In this document: positions 8,555-16,919 of the stretch, in pieces
How positions within the stretch are numbered: the first letter of the stretch is position 1
Layout of the letters: each line of letters opens with the position of its first letter
Origin: Photobacterium jeanii
Lineage (GTDB): Bacteria > Pseudomonadota > Gammaproteobacteria > Enterobacterales > Vibrionaceae
Direction: 5' to 3'
DNA length: 64,000 nt
NCBI RefSeq assembly: GCF_001650345.1
Contig: NZ_LVHF01000012.1
Span: 1-64,000, forward strand
Notes under the pieces: model-generated
Seen by the model: only the letters and a program-made list of their open reading frames with translations
Databases searched by the model: none
Told to the model about the DNA's origin: nothing
Position numbers and translations under genes: made by a program

Positions 8555-8746
8555 TGTTATCTTTCCTTGTGTTTAATATTTTTTCATCAAAGTTATGAGC
8601 TGTAAGCAAGAGGGGGGTAATTTTTCCTTTTGCTATTCATATCTTTGATATTGCGGGTGATTTGCTTTGGGGGAAGAGCTTGTTAAATGCTCAATAGCTT
8701 TAATCACCGTCGAAGTAAAAAGTAGAAGATGAGGAGCTAGAGGTTG
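8555..8746. other. Leader region of the 399-residue protein gene
   Basis: About 190 bp between the operator array and the start codon at 8554. It holds the Shine-Dalgarno site near 8562 and otherwise no clear hairpin. The distance from array to start leaves room for a promoter and a leader of roughly 100-150 nt. Confidence 0.4.
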
Positions 8747-8794
8747 GTATCAAGCCAGTATCAGATGTGAATCACTTAGTATCATTTGGTATCG
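8747..8794 (-). promoter_or_regulatory. Array of TGATAC sites on the minus strand at 10-11 bp spacing
   Basis: On the plus strand GTATCA starts at 8747, 8758 and 8779, with a degenerate GAATCA at 8769 and GTATCG at 8789. This gives five consecutive sites with spacings 11, 11, 10 and 10. Read on the minus strand they are TGATAC repeats facing the 399-residue protein gene, the same polarity relative to the target as the array at 5222-5249. The array also lies 115 bp upstream of the XRE-STAND regulator, so autoregulation is possible. Binding by that regulator is inferred. Confidence 0.65.
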
Positions 8795-8908
8795 TAAGAA
8801 ATATTTTTGTCAATAAAATTAAGTGGTTAGATAAAAAACAATGTTTGCGTGTTTCAATATTGGATGTATGCTTATTTAGACAATTTAGTGATAATGATGG
8901 GATGAGTT

Positions 8909-11905
8909 ATGACAGCAACCATCTTGATTGATGGCAATAAGCTAAAGCAATTGCGTGATAATCTAGCGTTATCTCAAGAGGGATTAGAGTACGCCTGTAG
9001 TCAGAAAAAAGGATGCAGTGTTTCAATTGCAACCATTAAACGCGCCGAGTTAGGCCATCCACTAAGCCGAAGAACTGCAGCGCGGCTAGCAAAGTTTTTT
9101 TCTATTGAAATTGATGAATTACTAAAAGCCTCTGAGCCAAGTTGGGACGCACCATTCGAGGTTAAAGCGGTAAGTTCAAACGAATATTGTGATGCTGTGG
9201 TGCTTTGGTTCCGCTCGGCAGATAACCAACAAATATCTCAATTGATGGAAGCGTTAAAACCTTTCCCTTTGTTACTTAACCAGCGTATTGGCAACACTGT
9301 TATTTTGGCTTTACCCTTTCGTTTCAACGAACAGTTAACCTCACTTCCTATCCAGCAGCTATTACTGAGTTTGTCTGAACGTTCTCATTATTATACTGGC
9401 TTGGTGTGTCTGCATCGTTTGGCGAGATCCGCGATAACAACGAGCGATGACCAATGGATTATTGATGAATTTCAGATTCAATCAATTTCAGATTTAGCGT
9501 CTCAGCTTACGCCGCAGCAACTTGCTATCAGTGATTCAATATCTTGCCTGAGTGAAGTTTATTTTGATTATCAACCTGCGAATAATATTGATGGTTTTAA
9601 GCTCTTAAGTGCACAAAAACAAAATAAGGGGGATGTCACTTTTGGGCGTGATTATGAGCGGCAACAGTTCGCTCATGCAGTGAAGCACTGTGAAGCTGAT
9701 AATGCTGAAGGTATTGTTTTTGTAAGCGGATATCAAGGGGTAGGGAAGACCCACTTAATGTCGACATTTGGCTGGGATGCACAGCAACATGGTTGTCAGG
9801 TTATTCAACTAAATTTGGCGCTTAGTTTACTTGATATGCCTAGAGCAGTGACTCAATTATCGGGTTTATTAAAAGCAGTGACTGATGGTAGTTTGCAAAA
9901 TGAAAGAGTAGGCAACGAGATAAAAAAACATCCATACCTCAATCAATTTGCCGCGCTGAGAGTGGGTTGCTCTAAGGGGCAGTCTTGCGCTCCTTTAGTC
10001 GTAATGCTCGATGATTTTCATCTATTGGATAGACAAACCATCACGCAGTTACAATTGCTGATGGCCACGCAATCAAGCCAAGCTATATTATGGGTTTTGA
10101 GTTTTCAACCGTGCTCAGCTATGGCCGAATTTATCGAACAACTCAAATATCTCAAAGTTAACCAAACACACTTAGCGCTATCTCCTCTAGAGCAAAAGGC
10201 AATGATTCAGATTGCCAATAATTACTCCGAAGTTGATGAGGCGAATAAGGAAGCTTACTTACAGATGGCACGAGGATATCCTTTTGTCGTTAATCAATTA
10301 CTTCTAAATCATAATAAAGCTCAGCGTTTTCCTGAAACGATTATGCGTCCCCTCTGTACGGAGTTGAAATTATTGTCACCCTCTCTTCGAGCAACCATGG
10401 CGATGGTCACTTTCAGCGATGGGGCGTTGCCAATGAGCAGTTATCAACAAGTTTTTGCAAATGCAGATACTTTGATCAGTTCACTCTGCCAACAGGGGTT
10501 AGTGTGTATTAACTTTGCTCAAAAGGTGAGTTTAACTTCGCCATTACCCGCTTTATTAGTTGATGACTGGCTTTCTGATAAGGAAAAGCAAAGCGCGTAT
10601 ATTGTGAGTGCTCAGCAATTGGAAGAGTGTCAAGCGGAGTTGACTATTGATGAAGTCATGAAGCAAGGCCAATATTTTGCCTTAGGGGGAAATTGGTTTT
10701 CAGCTGCGCGCTGTTGTTGGGTATGTGGACAACGCCAATTGCAGCATGAAGAGTACGCTAAAGCGAAAAAACACCTTGAGCTTGGGCTTGAGTATCTACA
10801 AAAAGCACCAACTGATGATGCCGTAAATACTCTAGTGCTTGATATACGTTTAAGCCTTGCCAGCATTACGCGAATTAATTTTGGCTGGGTAAGTCACTGT
10901 ACTTTATTGGCTTACCAGAATTGTATTCGGTTAGCAGAGCAGCAAACGTGTAATAAGCGTTACTGTATTGCGCTTGCCGGTTTGTGGGTTACACAATTAA
11001 TGGCAACGGAGTTTGAATTATCAATACAAACAGCAAATAAGATTCTTGCTCTTGCTGAGAAAGAAAAAGATCCTCTTTGTATTTCACAGGCTCATAGCTT
11101 TTTGGCAAATAGTTTGTTTTGGAAAGCAGAACATGAACAGACTATTGAACATGCTCGCTTAGCAATAGGTTATGCGAATTATGCATCTGAAGATGTGATT
11201 GGTGCTTCTATTGGTGTTGATTCCAAAGTATTGGCTTGTTGTTTCGGCGCTTTGTCGTCATCAGTTATTGAAGATAACGACAATTTACATTACTTCCAAT
11301 TTTTGATGCATTCTGTAACGGAAAAGGAGAGCCCTTTTAATTTTGCGATTTATCTTCAGGGGCAAATTTGGCTGGCATATCATCAACGTAATAGCCACGA
11401 AGTTGTTCGCTTAGCAGAGCAATTACTCGCACACTCAAAACAATATAACTTCCCGTTTTATAAAGGTGTTGCGATGTTGTTTTTAGGCTGGGGACTATAT
11501 TTCACTCAAAATGCCATGAATGCACTGGCTATGATTGAAGAAGGCTATTGTCATTGGTTAGGGGCAAGTGGTGATCAAATCGCTTTTTCACTTTACTCTT
11601 TGATTGCTGCCGAAGTTCTTATACATCAATCGCATCAGGATAAAGCGCAAACTCGGTTAGAAACGGCACTTCTTAAAGCTGAAGCGACAGGGGAGTGTGT
11701 TTATCTGGTACCGATTCAAACTTATCTTACTCAATGTCGAATGAGTTCAAAGCGGCGGGTTGGTCCCAATACCATCAACGAGGAAGTCGCTGTTTACTCG
11801 AATCTATCTCAACCTAATCCCCCCCTAGCCAATTCCAATGCTCAAAATGAAGCGCTGTTTAAAGATGTAGGTTGGTATATCAATGAAAGTACAGTGCTGA
11901 ATTAA
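8909..11905 (+). CDS. XRE-family HTH regulator with STAND ATPase and TPR-like C-terminus
   Basis: 998 residues with three parts. Residues ~8-65 form an XRE/Cro-type HTH (LRDNLALSQEGLEYACS, then a recognition helix near SIATIKRAELG). After a linker, a STAND-type P-loop ATPase begins near 240 with FGRDYERQQF. Its Walker A is GYQGVGKT at 274-281 and Walker B is VVMLDD with D368/D369. From ~600 to ~960 helical repeats resemble the TPR sensor of MalT-like proteins. MalT has its HTH at the C-terminus; here it is N-terminal. In this class, inducer and ATP drive oligomerisation on repeated half-sites. Phased TGATAC arrays upstream of two neighbouring transcription units fit that. The inducer is unknown. 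Confidence 0.85.
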   Translation: MTATILIDGNKLKQLRDNLALSQEGLEYACSQKKGCSVSIATIKRAELGHPLSRRTAARLAKFFSIEIDELLKASEPSWDAPFEVKAVSSNEYCDAVVLWFRSADNQQISQLMEALKPFPLLLNQRIGNTVILALPFRFNEQLTSLPIQQLLLSLSERSHYYTGLVCLHRLARSAITTSDDQWIIDEFQIQSISDLASQLTPQQLAISDSISCLSEVYFDYQPANNIDGFKLLSAQKQNKGDVTFGRDYERQQFAHAVKHCEADNAEGIVFVSGYQGVGKTHLMSTFGWDAQQHGCQVIQLNLALSLLDMPRAVTQLSGLLKAVTDGSLQNERVGNEIKKHPYLNQFAALRVGCSKGQSCAPLVVMLDDFHLLDRQTITQLQLLMATQSSQAILWVLSFQPCSAMAEFIEQLKYLKVNQTHLALSPLEQKAMIQIANNYSEVDEANKEAYLQMARGYPFVVNQLLLNHNKAQRFPETIMRPLCTELKLLSPSLRATMAMVTFSDGALPMSSYQQVFANADTLISSLCQQGLVCINFAQKVSLTSPLPALLVDDWLSDKEKQSAYIVSAQQLEECQAELTIDEVMKQGQYFALGGNWFSAARCCWVCGQRQLQHEEYAKAKKHLELGLEYLQKAPTDDAVNTLVLDIRLSLASITRINFGWVSHCTLLAYQNCIRLAEQQTCNKRYCIALAGLWVTQLMATEFELSIQTANKILALAEKEKDPLCISQAHSFLANSLFWKAEHEQTIEHARLAIGYANYASEDVIGASIGVDSKVLACCFGALSSSVIEDNDNLHYFQFLMHSVTEKESPFNFAIYLQGQIWLAYHQRNSHEVVRLAEQLLAHSKQYNFPFYKGVAMLFLGWGLYFTQNAMNALAMIEEGYCHWLGASGDQIAFSLYSLIAAEVLIHQSHQDKAQTRLETALLKAEATGECVYLVPIQTYLTQCRMSSKRRVGPNTINEEVAVYSNLSQPNPPLANSNAQNEALFKDVGWYINESTVLN

Positions 11906-11921
11906 TCTTGATACTCCGTAA

Positions 11922-11948
11922 GAAAAAGGCAGCCGGGTAGGCTGCCTT
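11922..11948 (-). terminator. Terminator of the EIIC-like gene
   Basis: A 9-bp stem (AAGGCAGCC with GGCTGCCTT) with a 5-nt loop. Its U-tract is on the minus strand (AAAAA at 11923-11927), so it ends the EIIC-like transcript. It may also slow transcription coming from the STAND gene. Confidence 0.8.
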
Positions 11949-11972
11949 AGGGTTAAGCATGTTCAAACGCGA

Positions 11973-12995
11973 TTAACCGTCAGCAAATTGCTGTAGAGGC
12001 ACACGTTCTGCTAGTAGGTTTTTATAAAGCTTGTGACCAATCATACCACCAAGTAAGCCAGCAAAAGCGGCTAGTACGGTAGCGAGTAGTAGTGTGTGCG
12101 GTGGGTTGAAAGCGATATTAGCGAGTAACCCCGGAATTGGTGCGGCACTACCCGGTGCGTCATTCACTATGCCGAAGTAGGCGGCAATCGTACCGGCAAA
12201 TGCGCCACCAATGAAGTTAGACATAAAGATAGGTACAGGGTTGCGAGTAACAATGTGTGCCTGAGTTAATGGCTCTAGCATCACACTGATCGTGTTGCTT
12301 GATTTTCCAAGTTTTAAGCGATGGAAAATGTAGCCATTGGTGAATGAACCACCGACACAAGCAATGGCTGCGATACCCATAGGCAAGCCCGTTAGCCCTA
12401 ACATTGCTGTTAGTGCCATTGAACTGAGTGGCGACGTACATACCATCTTAATTAGACCACCAAGTAAGAAGCCCATCGCCAATGGTGAGAGCATGGTTGC
12501 TTCAGTGATCATGTTTGCCAAAGTACCCATCAAGACTTCAAGGGCAGGGCTGATGAAAATGCCGACCAAGCGTGCCAAAGGTGCCAAGATAAGCACCCCA
12601 AGGATGACATCTACCCCTTCTGGAAGGTATTTCTTGAACAGTGGTGCAAGGAAAGAGAATAAGTAACCTACGATGAAGCCTTCGAGGATCCCCAAATTTG
12701 CCATTGCTAAACCAGTAACGATAGCAAAGACGGGTTGAACCCCCATCCTGAGCATCACTAAGGTCGCAGCGGCGATGCCTCCCATACCACCAACCATGTT
12801 ACCGAATTCGGCTAAGTAATTGACCCCAAATAAGTTACCCATTACGTACTTATGGATAGCTTCAACGAGGAATGTTGCGATTGCCGCATCAGCGAGACCA
12901 CTCATAGCGGCGCTGCCGTTTGGCGCTTTAAAACTAAACAGTGAAAATAAAAACAGTGCCGCCAGTAGGGCGGCGATACCCATAACAATTTCCAT
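11973..12995 (-). CDS. PTS EIIC-like integral membrane protein (PfoR-like)
   Basis: 340 residues, almost entirely hydrophobic, with about 8-10 predicted membrane segments and many Gly/Ala-rich helices. It resembles the PTS_EIIC_2/PfoR-like family of membrane proteins related to phosphotransferase permeases. No EIIA or EIIB domain is fused and none is encoded nearby, so sugar phosphorylation cannot be assumed. AAGGAAA precedes the ATG at 12995. It is convergent with the STAND regulator. Only an isolated GTATCA (13196-13201) lies upstream, not an array, so membership of the TGATAC regulon is doubtful. The substrate is unknown. Confidence 0.7.
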   Translation of the reverse strand: MEIVMGIAALLAALFLFSLFSFKAPNGSAAMSGLADAAIATFLVEAIHKYVMGNLFGVNYLAEFGNMVGGMGGIAAATLVMLRMGVQPVFAIVTGLAMANLGILEGFIVGYLFSFLAPLFKKYLPEGVDVILGVLILAPLARLVGIFISPALEVLMGTLANMITEATMLSPLAMGFLLGGLIKMVCTSPLSSMALTAMLGLTGLPMGIAAIACVGGSFTNGYIFHRLKLGKSSNTISVMLEPLTQAHIVTRNPVPIFMSNFIGGAFAGTIAAYFGIVNDAPGSAAPIPGLLANIAFNPPHTLLLATVLAAFAGLLGGMIGHKLYKNLLAERVPLQQFADG

Positions 12996-13415
12996 ATTAT
13001 TTCCTTACCAATCATCTCGATTGGAATTCATGATTGGGTAATTGCAAAACTTATTATCAGAATTGGAAAAATTAGGACGCGCCAGGATCGGGTCTTGTTA
13101 TGGTGAGGTGTAATTTAAGATGGGAACTTGATAGGTAGTGGTGAGTGCTGTACAGACTGTCAGCGCAGGCTGTCACTCAGAGGTGTTGATAGCGAGTATC
13201 AGACGATAAAGCACTCTTGAACATCAAACATTTGAGCATAAGGCCACCTAGTTTTGAGAAATTCGTCATTGCTAAATATAAGGTCAACACAGAATAAACT
13301 ATCATATGGATGTTGCTGAAATGTTGAGCTAATTCATGTTATTAGTAACTTATGCTGCTTTTTTATCCAAGCTAGAGATAAGTCACTAATACGGTGGCTT
13401 CTTCATAGTGGCTTG
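12996..13415. other. Gene-free region upstream of the EIIC-like gene
   Basis: 420 bp that must contain the EIIC-like promoter. An imperfect hairpin with TGAGTG/CACTCA arms lies around 13142-13179, and a single GTATCA is at 13196-13201. I see no small gene or terminator for the transglutaminase-like gene with a clear U-tract. Confidence 0.4.
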
Positions 13416-14036
13416 CTATTGTCGCGCGATGAAAGTTTGGTGAATGTGAGGGTAAACGTCGGCAACGGTTTTTAAAATAAGCGAAATGGGCATGTCGGCA
13501 AAAGAACCATGCTGTTTTACATACTCCATGTGTTTGAGACCATCTTGAGTCATGGGTTGCAAAATAGCATCGTCACGACCATCAAACCCTAACGGGGCCA
13601 CATTGAATTTTTCGCACATAGCTTGATCAAAAACAGGGGTCGCTTTCACCCACTTGCCTTCAATGTAGACCTCCGCATAGCCGTGCATAGCGAAATATTC
13701 AGTGCGTAGCCATTCAATGAGCTTGGGGCTGGATAAGTGATTAATGACATCGGCCAGACCTATTCTCGCTGGAATACCCTTTAAGCGGCATAGAGCGACC
13801 ATGAGTGCCGATTTGGGGATACAGAAAGCTTGTTGTTCCTTTAAACAGTAACTGGCTTTTAAGCTCTCTAATCCATCTTGTAATGTATACGGGTTGTATT
13901 TAACGGCATCTCTAACGAGATAATAAATTGAAACGGCTTTTTCGCGGTCATTTTTTCCAGTAACTTTTGCTGCAAGCGCTTGGATTTTTGGATGTTGAAA
14001 ATCGAAGTAGGGCGTTGGTTGTAAATACTCTTCCAT
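13416..14036 (-). CDS. Transglutaminase-like (papain-fold) protein
   Basis: 206 residues from the ATG at 14036. The frame extends to a TTG at 14084, but that codon lies in the U-tract of a terminator hairpin, so the ATG preceded by AAGAG is preferred. The transglutaminase-like core shows the catalytic triad: C72 in AFCIPKSALMVALCR, H118 in AMHGYAEVYIEGKWV, and D137 in TPVFDQ, with the family signature KGIPARIGLADV. There is no signal peptide, so it is probably a cytosolic protease or amidase-like enzyme rather than a crosslinker. The substrate is unknown. A 46-residue Cys-rich protein gene lies upstream on the same strand. Confidence 0.8.
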   Translation of the reverse strand: MEEYLQPTPYFDFQHPKIQALAAKVTGKNDREKAVSIYYLVRDAVKYNPYTLQDGLESLKASYCLKEQQAFCIPKSALMVALCRLKGIPARIGLADVINHLSSPKLIEWLRTEYFAMHGYAEVYIEGKWVKATPVFDQAMCEKFNVAPLGFDGRDDAILQPMTQDGLKHMEYVKQHGSFADMPISLILKTVADVYPHIHQTFIARQ

Positions 14037-14082
14037 GGGTATTCGCTCTTGAGTTACGAATTCATGGCTTTGACTATAGTAC

Positions 14083-14107
14083 AAAAGAAGGAGGTCGTAC
14101 CTCCTTC
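14083..14107 (-). terminator. Hairpin terminator after the 46-residue gene
   Basis: A perfect 9-bp stem (GAAGGAGGT with ACCTCCTTC) closed by a 3-nt loop, with TTTT following on the minus strand. It separates the small Cys-rich gene from the transglutaminase-like gene. Confidence 0.75.
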
Positions 14108-14115
14108 ATTTTGTG

Positions 14116-14256
14116 TTAGCGTTTTGTTTTAACCAATTTTGAGGGCTGATCGCCAATGGTTGTTTTTCCCGGACAAACCCGTTTGACTGGGCATTTTTTA
14201 CAGCCCCATATGGCCGCATAAGGGCATAGGGCAATTTCCTTGTATTTTTTTGTCAT
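14116..14256 (-). CDS. Small cysteine-rich protein, 46 residues
   Basis: A complete small reading frame with ATG at 14256 and TAA at 14116-14118. TAGGT lies about 8 nt upstream. The protein has four cysteines, C11, C19, C22 and C28, in the pattern C-x7-C-x2-C-x5-C within a basic context (WGCKKCPVKRVCPGKT). This spacing could bind one zinc ion or an iron-sulfur cluster. It is followed by a strong terminator, which supports a real transcript. The family is not known to me. It lies between the acetyl-CoA hydrolase/transferase and the transglutaminase-like gene, all on the minus strand. Confidence 0.6.
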   Translation of the reverse strand: MTKKYKEIALCPYAAIWGCKKCPVKRVCPGKTTIGDQPSKLVKTKR

Positions 14257-14317
14257 GGCGATACCTACATTGCTTCAGTGAATTATTGCCAATAACACTT
14301 TGAGCTTATTGGCATTG

Positions 14318-16561
14318 TTATAACTTCAACGCGTTTAGGAGTAACTTCTGCGTAATACGTTGCTCCAAGCTTTTTGGTTCATCTAATTTTATGCGCTTTA
14401 ATAGCGGGAGTTCCTCAGGCGTTGGTTTTCCAGCAGTAACCGCTTTGGCTAATGCTAGTAGTTTTCCTGTAGGCTGGCTCACTTGCTGCTTCAGTTTTTT
14501 CAGCGCTTTACCTAGTTGTAGCTCTTGTCGGGTGAAACTGCAGCCAAATGGGAAAGCAGTAAACTTATCTTTCGCTACAAAAGGTGATAAAAACTCACGG
14601 ATCGCTTCTGGAGTGTTATTACAGAACTCTGCTGGCAGTTGGTAATCTTTTGCGACTTTACCCGCAGCCTTGGCTTGTTTAAGTAGCTCAGGTTGGAAGC
14701 GAGAATCAGCGATTTTGATCAACTCGGTATACACAATGTGATCCGGCTTACCACGTAGATCGGCAATACCATATTCGGTTACTACTGTATCGCGCAGTTG
14801 GCGAGGAATAGTGTTGTGCCCATAGTTAAACAGAATATTGGATTGAAGCTTGCCGTTGCGGATACAGGTGCTGCGTACTTTGATGATTGAGCGCGCACCC
14901 GGTAGTTGATGTGATTGTGCGACAAAGTTGTATTGTCCACCAACACCACTGACGACTTGACCATTATCTAGTGCGTCAGAAATAACAGAGCCATCAAGAG
15001 TGACCATCATGCCAGAGTTGATAAAGCGAGCATGTTGACGTTGCACTTGTTTTTGTTGTTGATTACCTAATGCATGATCATAGAGATCGTTAACATAGTT
15101 CACACTTGTCATGCAGAAATGCTGATGCTCTTCATAGCTGAGATCATGCAAATCTTGGTAAAAATCTTGTGGGCCGATGAAGAATGCACCGTGCATGACA
15201 ACACCACCTTTTAGCTCTTTGTTTAGGCAGTATTTCGCAATAGATTGCAGACACTTAGCGTCATGTAAATTGGCTGGAATTTGATGCTCACCATAGCTAA
15301 GTACACCATTTCGGTAGCTCACATCATCTTTTAAAGCGCCGATTTTATGAAGATATTCGACATCGGTTTCAGTTAAGTATGGATTAATGATGTTGTGATC
15401 ACATAAAGTCAGCAGGCTACCAGCCGATACTTCAGTTGTTATCTTGTTGCTATTTAAAAGTTTTTGCAGTGGTACATCTTCGAAAACCTGACGTTTGAGG
15501 ATTCCGGCATGATACAAATGCATAAAGCCATCAACCATTAATTCACTACAGCCGTATAAACCATGGGTAAAAATTCCAGTGTCACCAATTTCGCAAGATA
15601 GTGGGAATTTCAGTTTTACTTTCAGCGCTTTTAGCATGGATTGATATAAGTCGTTTTCTTGATGGCGCAGCAGAGTGCTATAGGTGAGGGCACTACTGAG
15701 TGAGCCGATCCCAACTTGGAGCGTGCCACTGTCTTTGATCAGCGTACTCGAATAAAGCCCGATCATATGATCTTCAGGTGATATTGGTGCGTGAGGGGCT
15801 GCAAAGATGGCGTAATCTTGATTGGCTGGGTTTAGATTTTTGTCGAGAACGAAATCGAACTCACTAGCCGGTACTTCGGCATCGTTATACATAAATGGCA
15901 TGTTAGTGTTCACTTCACCGACCACAGCTAAAGCTCGTCCTTTCGCTTTTAGCTTATCGAATTCAGGAATTAGGTCTAAACCGAGGTCAGAATTACTACA
16001 CAAACTGTAGGTGGTTACGCCGTCACAAGTACGAGAAGCAATCAGTTGAGCGATAACATTGACTCGTTTATCCAGCAGATCTCGCACTGCATGGGTGTAA
16101 TTTGTACTGGTGTAATTAAGTTGTTGTTCTGAGTACAAACAGCTCCCTGCTTTAAAAAAGAACTCACCGACACTCACATTATCCGGTAACTGACCTTTAC
16201 GAATATCCTGCATATATTCGATGTCAGGCACATTGGCGAATTCACGGTCAACAAAGGGTTCAAGGAAATTTTTTTCTAGCTGTGATTTGCCAGTAGGTTT
16301 TTCAAGGGAGATACCCGTCTCAATGGTTAATGAAATTGAAGGATCTTTTTTAGCTCGTTGGTAAATAGCATTAACAAACGCGAGGGGTTTACCGATAGCA
16401 AGTGGGATCCCCAAAATGATCTTTTTCCCGACTTGAGCGATCACTTGATCGACAAGATCCTCTGCGGTACTGACCACGACGGCTGGCTGCTTGTCGGCTT
16501 GCGCTTTCATCATTGGCGAAAGCTGGATTGGGTGAGTGTCAACGAGTTCGAGTACAGACAT
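14318..16561 (-). CDS. Acetyl-CoA hydrolase/transferase family protein
   Basis: 747 residues from the ATG at 16561, chosen because AAAGGAA lies 7 nt upstream; the frame can extend to a TTG at 16618. The C-terminal half has the class I CoA-transferase fold of acetyl-CoA hydrolases and 4-hydroxybutyrate CoA-transferases, with motifs such as SGVGGQYNFVAQSHQLPGAR and TEYGIADLRGKPDHIVY. The protein is longer than the usual ~430-500 residues, with an extra N-terminal region. It would move CoA between short acyl groups in the cytosol. It is divergent from the WS/DGAT acyltransferase gene, which points to shared acyl-CoA metabolism. Confidence 0.85.
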   Translation of the reverse strand: MSVLELVDTHPIQLSPMMKAQADKQPAVVVSTAEDLVDQVIAQVGKKIILGIPLAIGKPLAFVNAIYQRAKKDPSISLTIETGISLEKPTGKSQLEKNFLEPFVDREFANVPDIEYMQDIRKGQLPDNVSVGEFFFKAGSCLYSEQQLNYTSTNYTHAVRDLLDKRVNVIAQLIASRTCDGVTTYSLCSNSDLGLDLIPEFDKLKAKGRALAVVGEVNTNMPFMYNDAEVPASEFDFVLDKNLNPANQDYAIFAAPHAPISPEDHMIGLYSSTLIKDSGTLQVGIGSLSSALTYSTLLRHQENDLYQSMLKALKVKLKFPLSCEIGDTGIFTHGLYGCSELMVDGFMHLYHAGILKRQVFEDVPLQKLLNSNKITTEVSAGSLLTLCDHNIINPYLTETDVEYLHKIGALKDDVSYRNGVLSYGEHQIPANLHDAKCLQSIAKYCLNKELKGGVVMHGAFFIGPQDFYQDLHDLSYEEHQHFCMTSVNYVNDLYDHALGNQQQKQVQRQHARFINSGMMVTLDGSVISDALDNGQVVSGVGGQYNFVAQSHQLPGARSIIKVRSTCIRNGKLQSNILFNYGHNTIPRQLRDTVVTEYGIADLRGKPDHIVYTELIKIADSRFQPELLKQAKAAGKVAKDYQLPAEFCNNTPEAIREFLSPFVAKDKFTAFPFGCSFTRQELQLGKALKKLKQQVSQPTGKLLALAKAVTAGKPTPEELPLLKRIKLDEPKSLEQRITQKLLLNALKL

Positions 16562-16919
16562 ATCACATTCCTTTGTTATCGGTCTACAGGATGACAATTG
16601 CTGAGCTAATGTTGTCAAAATGTAATTATTGGTTGTGAGAATAGAGTATTCATTCTATTTTTCAGGTCTGATCGGATGAGTGTGCAATTCGTTGAATTGG
16701 ATCACATCTTGATGTGGATTTGCGTGAGTAAATACAAGCAGAAGGAATTTCGTTATCAAACACTTATCTTTACTTGGGTTATAACGCTCAATGCTAATTA
16801 GATGAGTTTGATGAACTGTGAGCTGAACACTTGTTGAAGACAGAAATTAGAAAGAAAGATCTAATAATGGTTGTTACGGTTAATTCAGCAATGTGTTAAA
16901 GGAATACAAGGGATTATTT
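16562..16919. promoter_or_regulatory. Divergent promoter region with FadR-like site and palindromes
   Basis: The 358 bp separate two acyl-CoA genes. At 16662-16678 the core AGGTCTGATCG matches the FadR half-site pattern TGGTC-N-GACCA at 8 of 11 positions, counting the free central base. GAATAGAGTATTC (16640-16652) is a perfect inverted repeat, and CACATCTTGATGTG (16705-16718 approximately) is a perfect 14-bp palindrome. Control by fatty acids is a reasonable guess only. Confidence 0.35.

Noticed and set aside
13196-13201. Single GTATCA upstream of the EIIC-like gene
   Set aside because: Isolated copy with no phased partners; not evidence that the gene belongs to the TGATAC regulon.
14036-14084. 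Longer N-terminus of the transglutaminase-like protein from a TTG
   Set aside because: The TTG lies in the U-tract of a terminator hairpin, so the downstream ATG is preferred.
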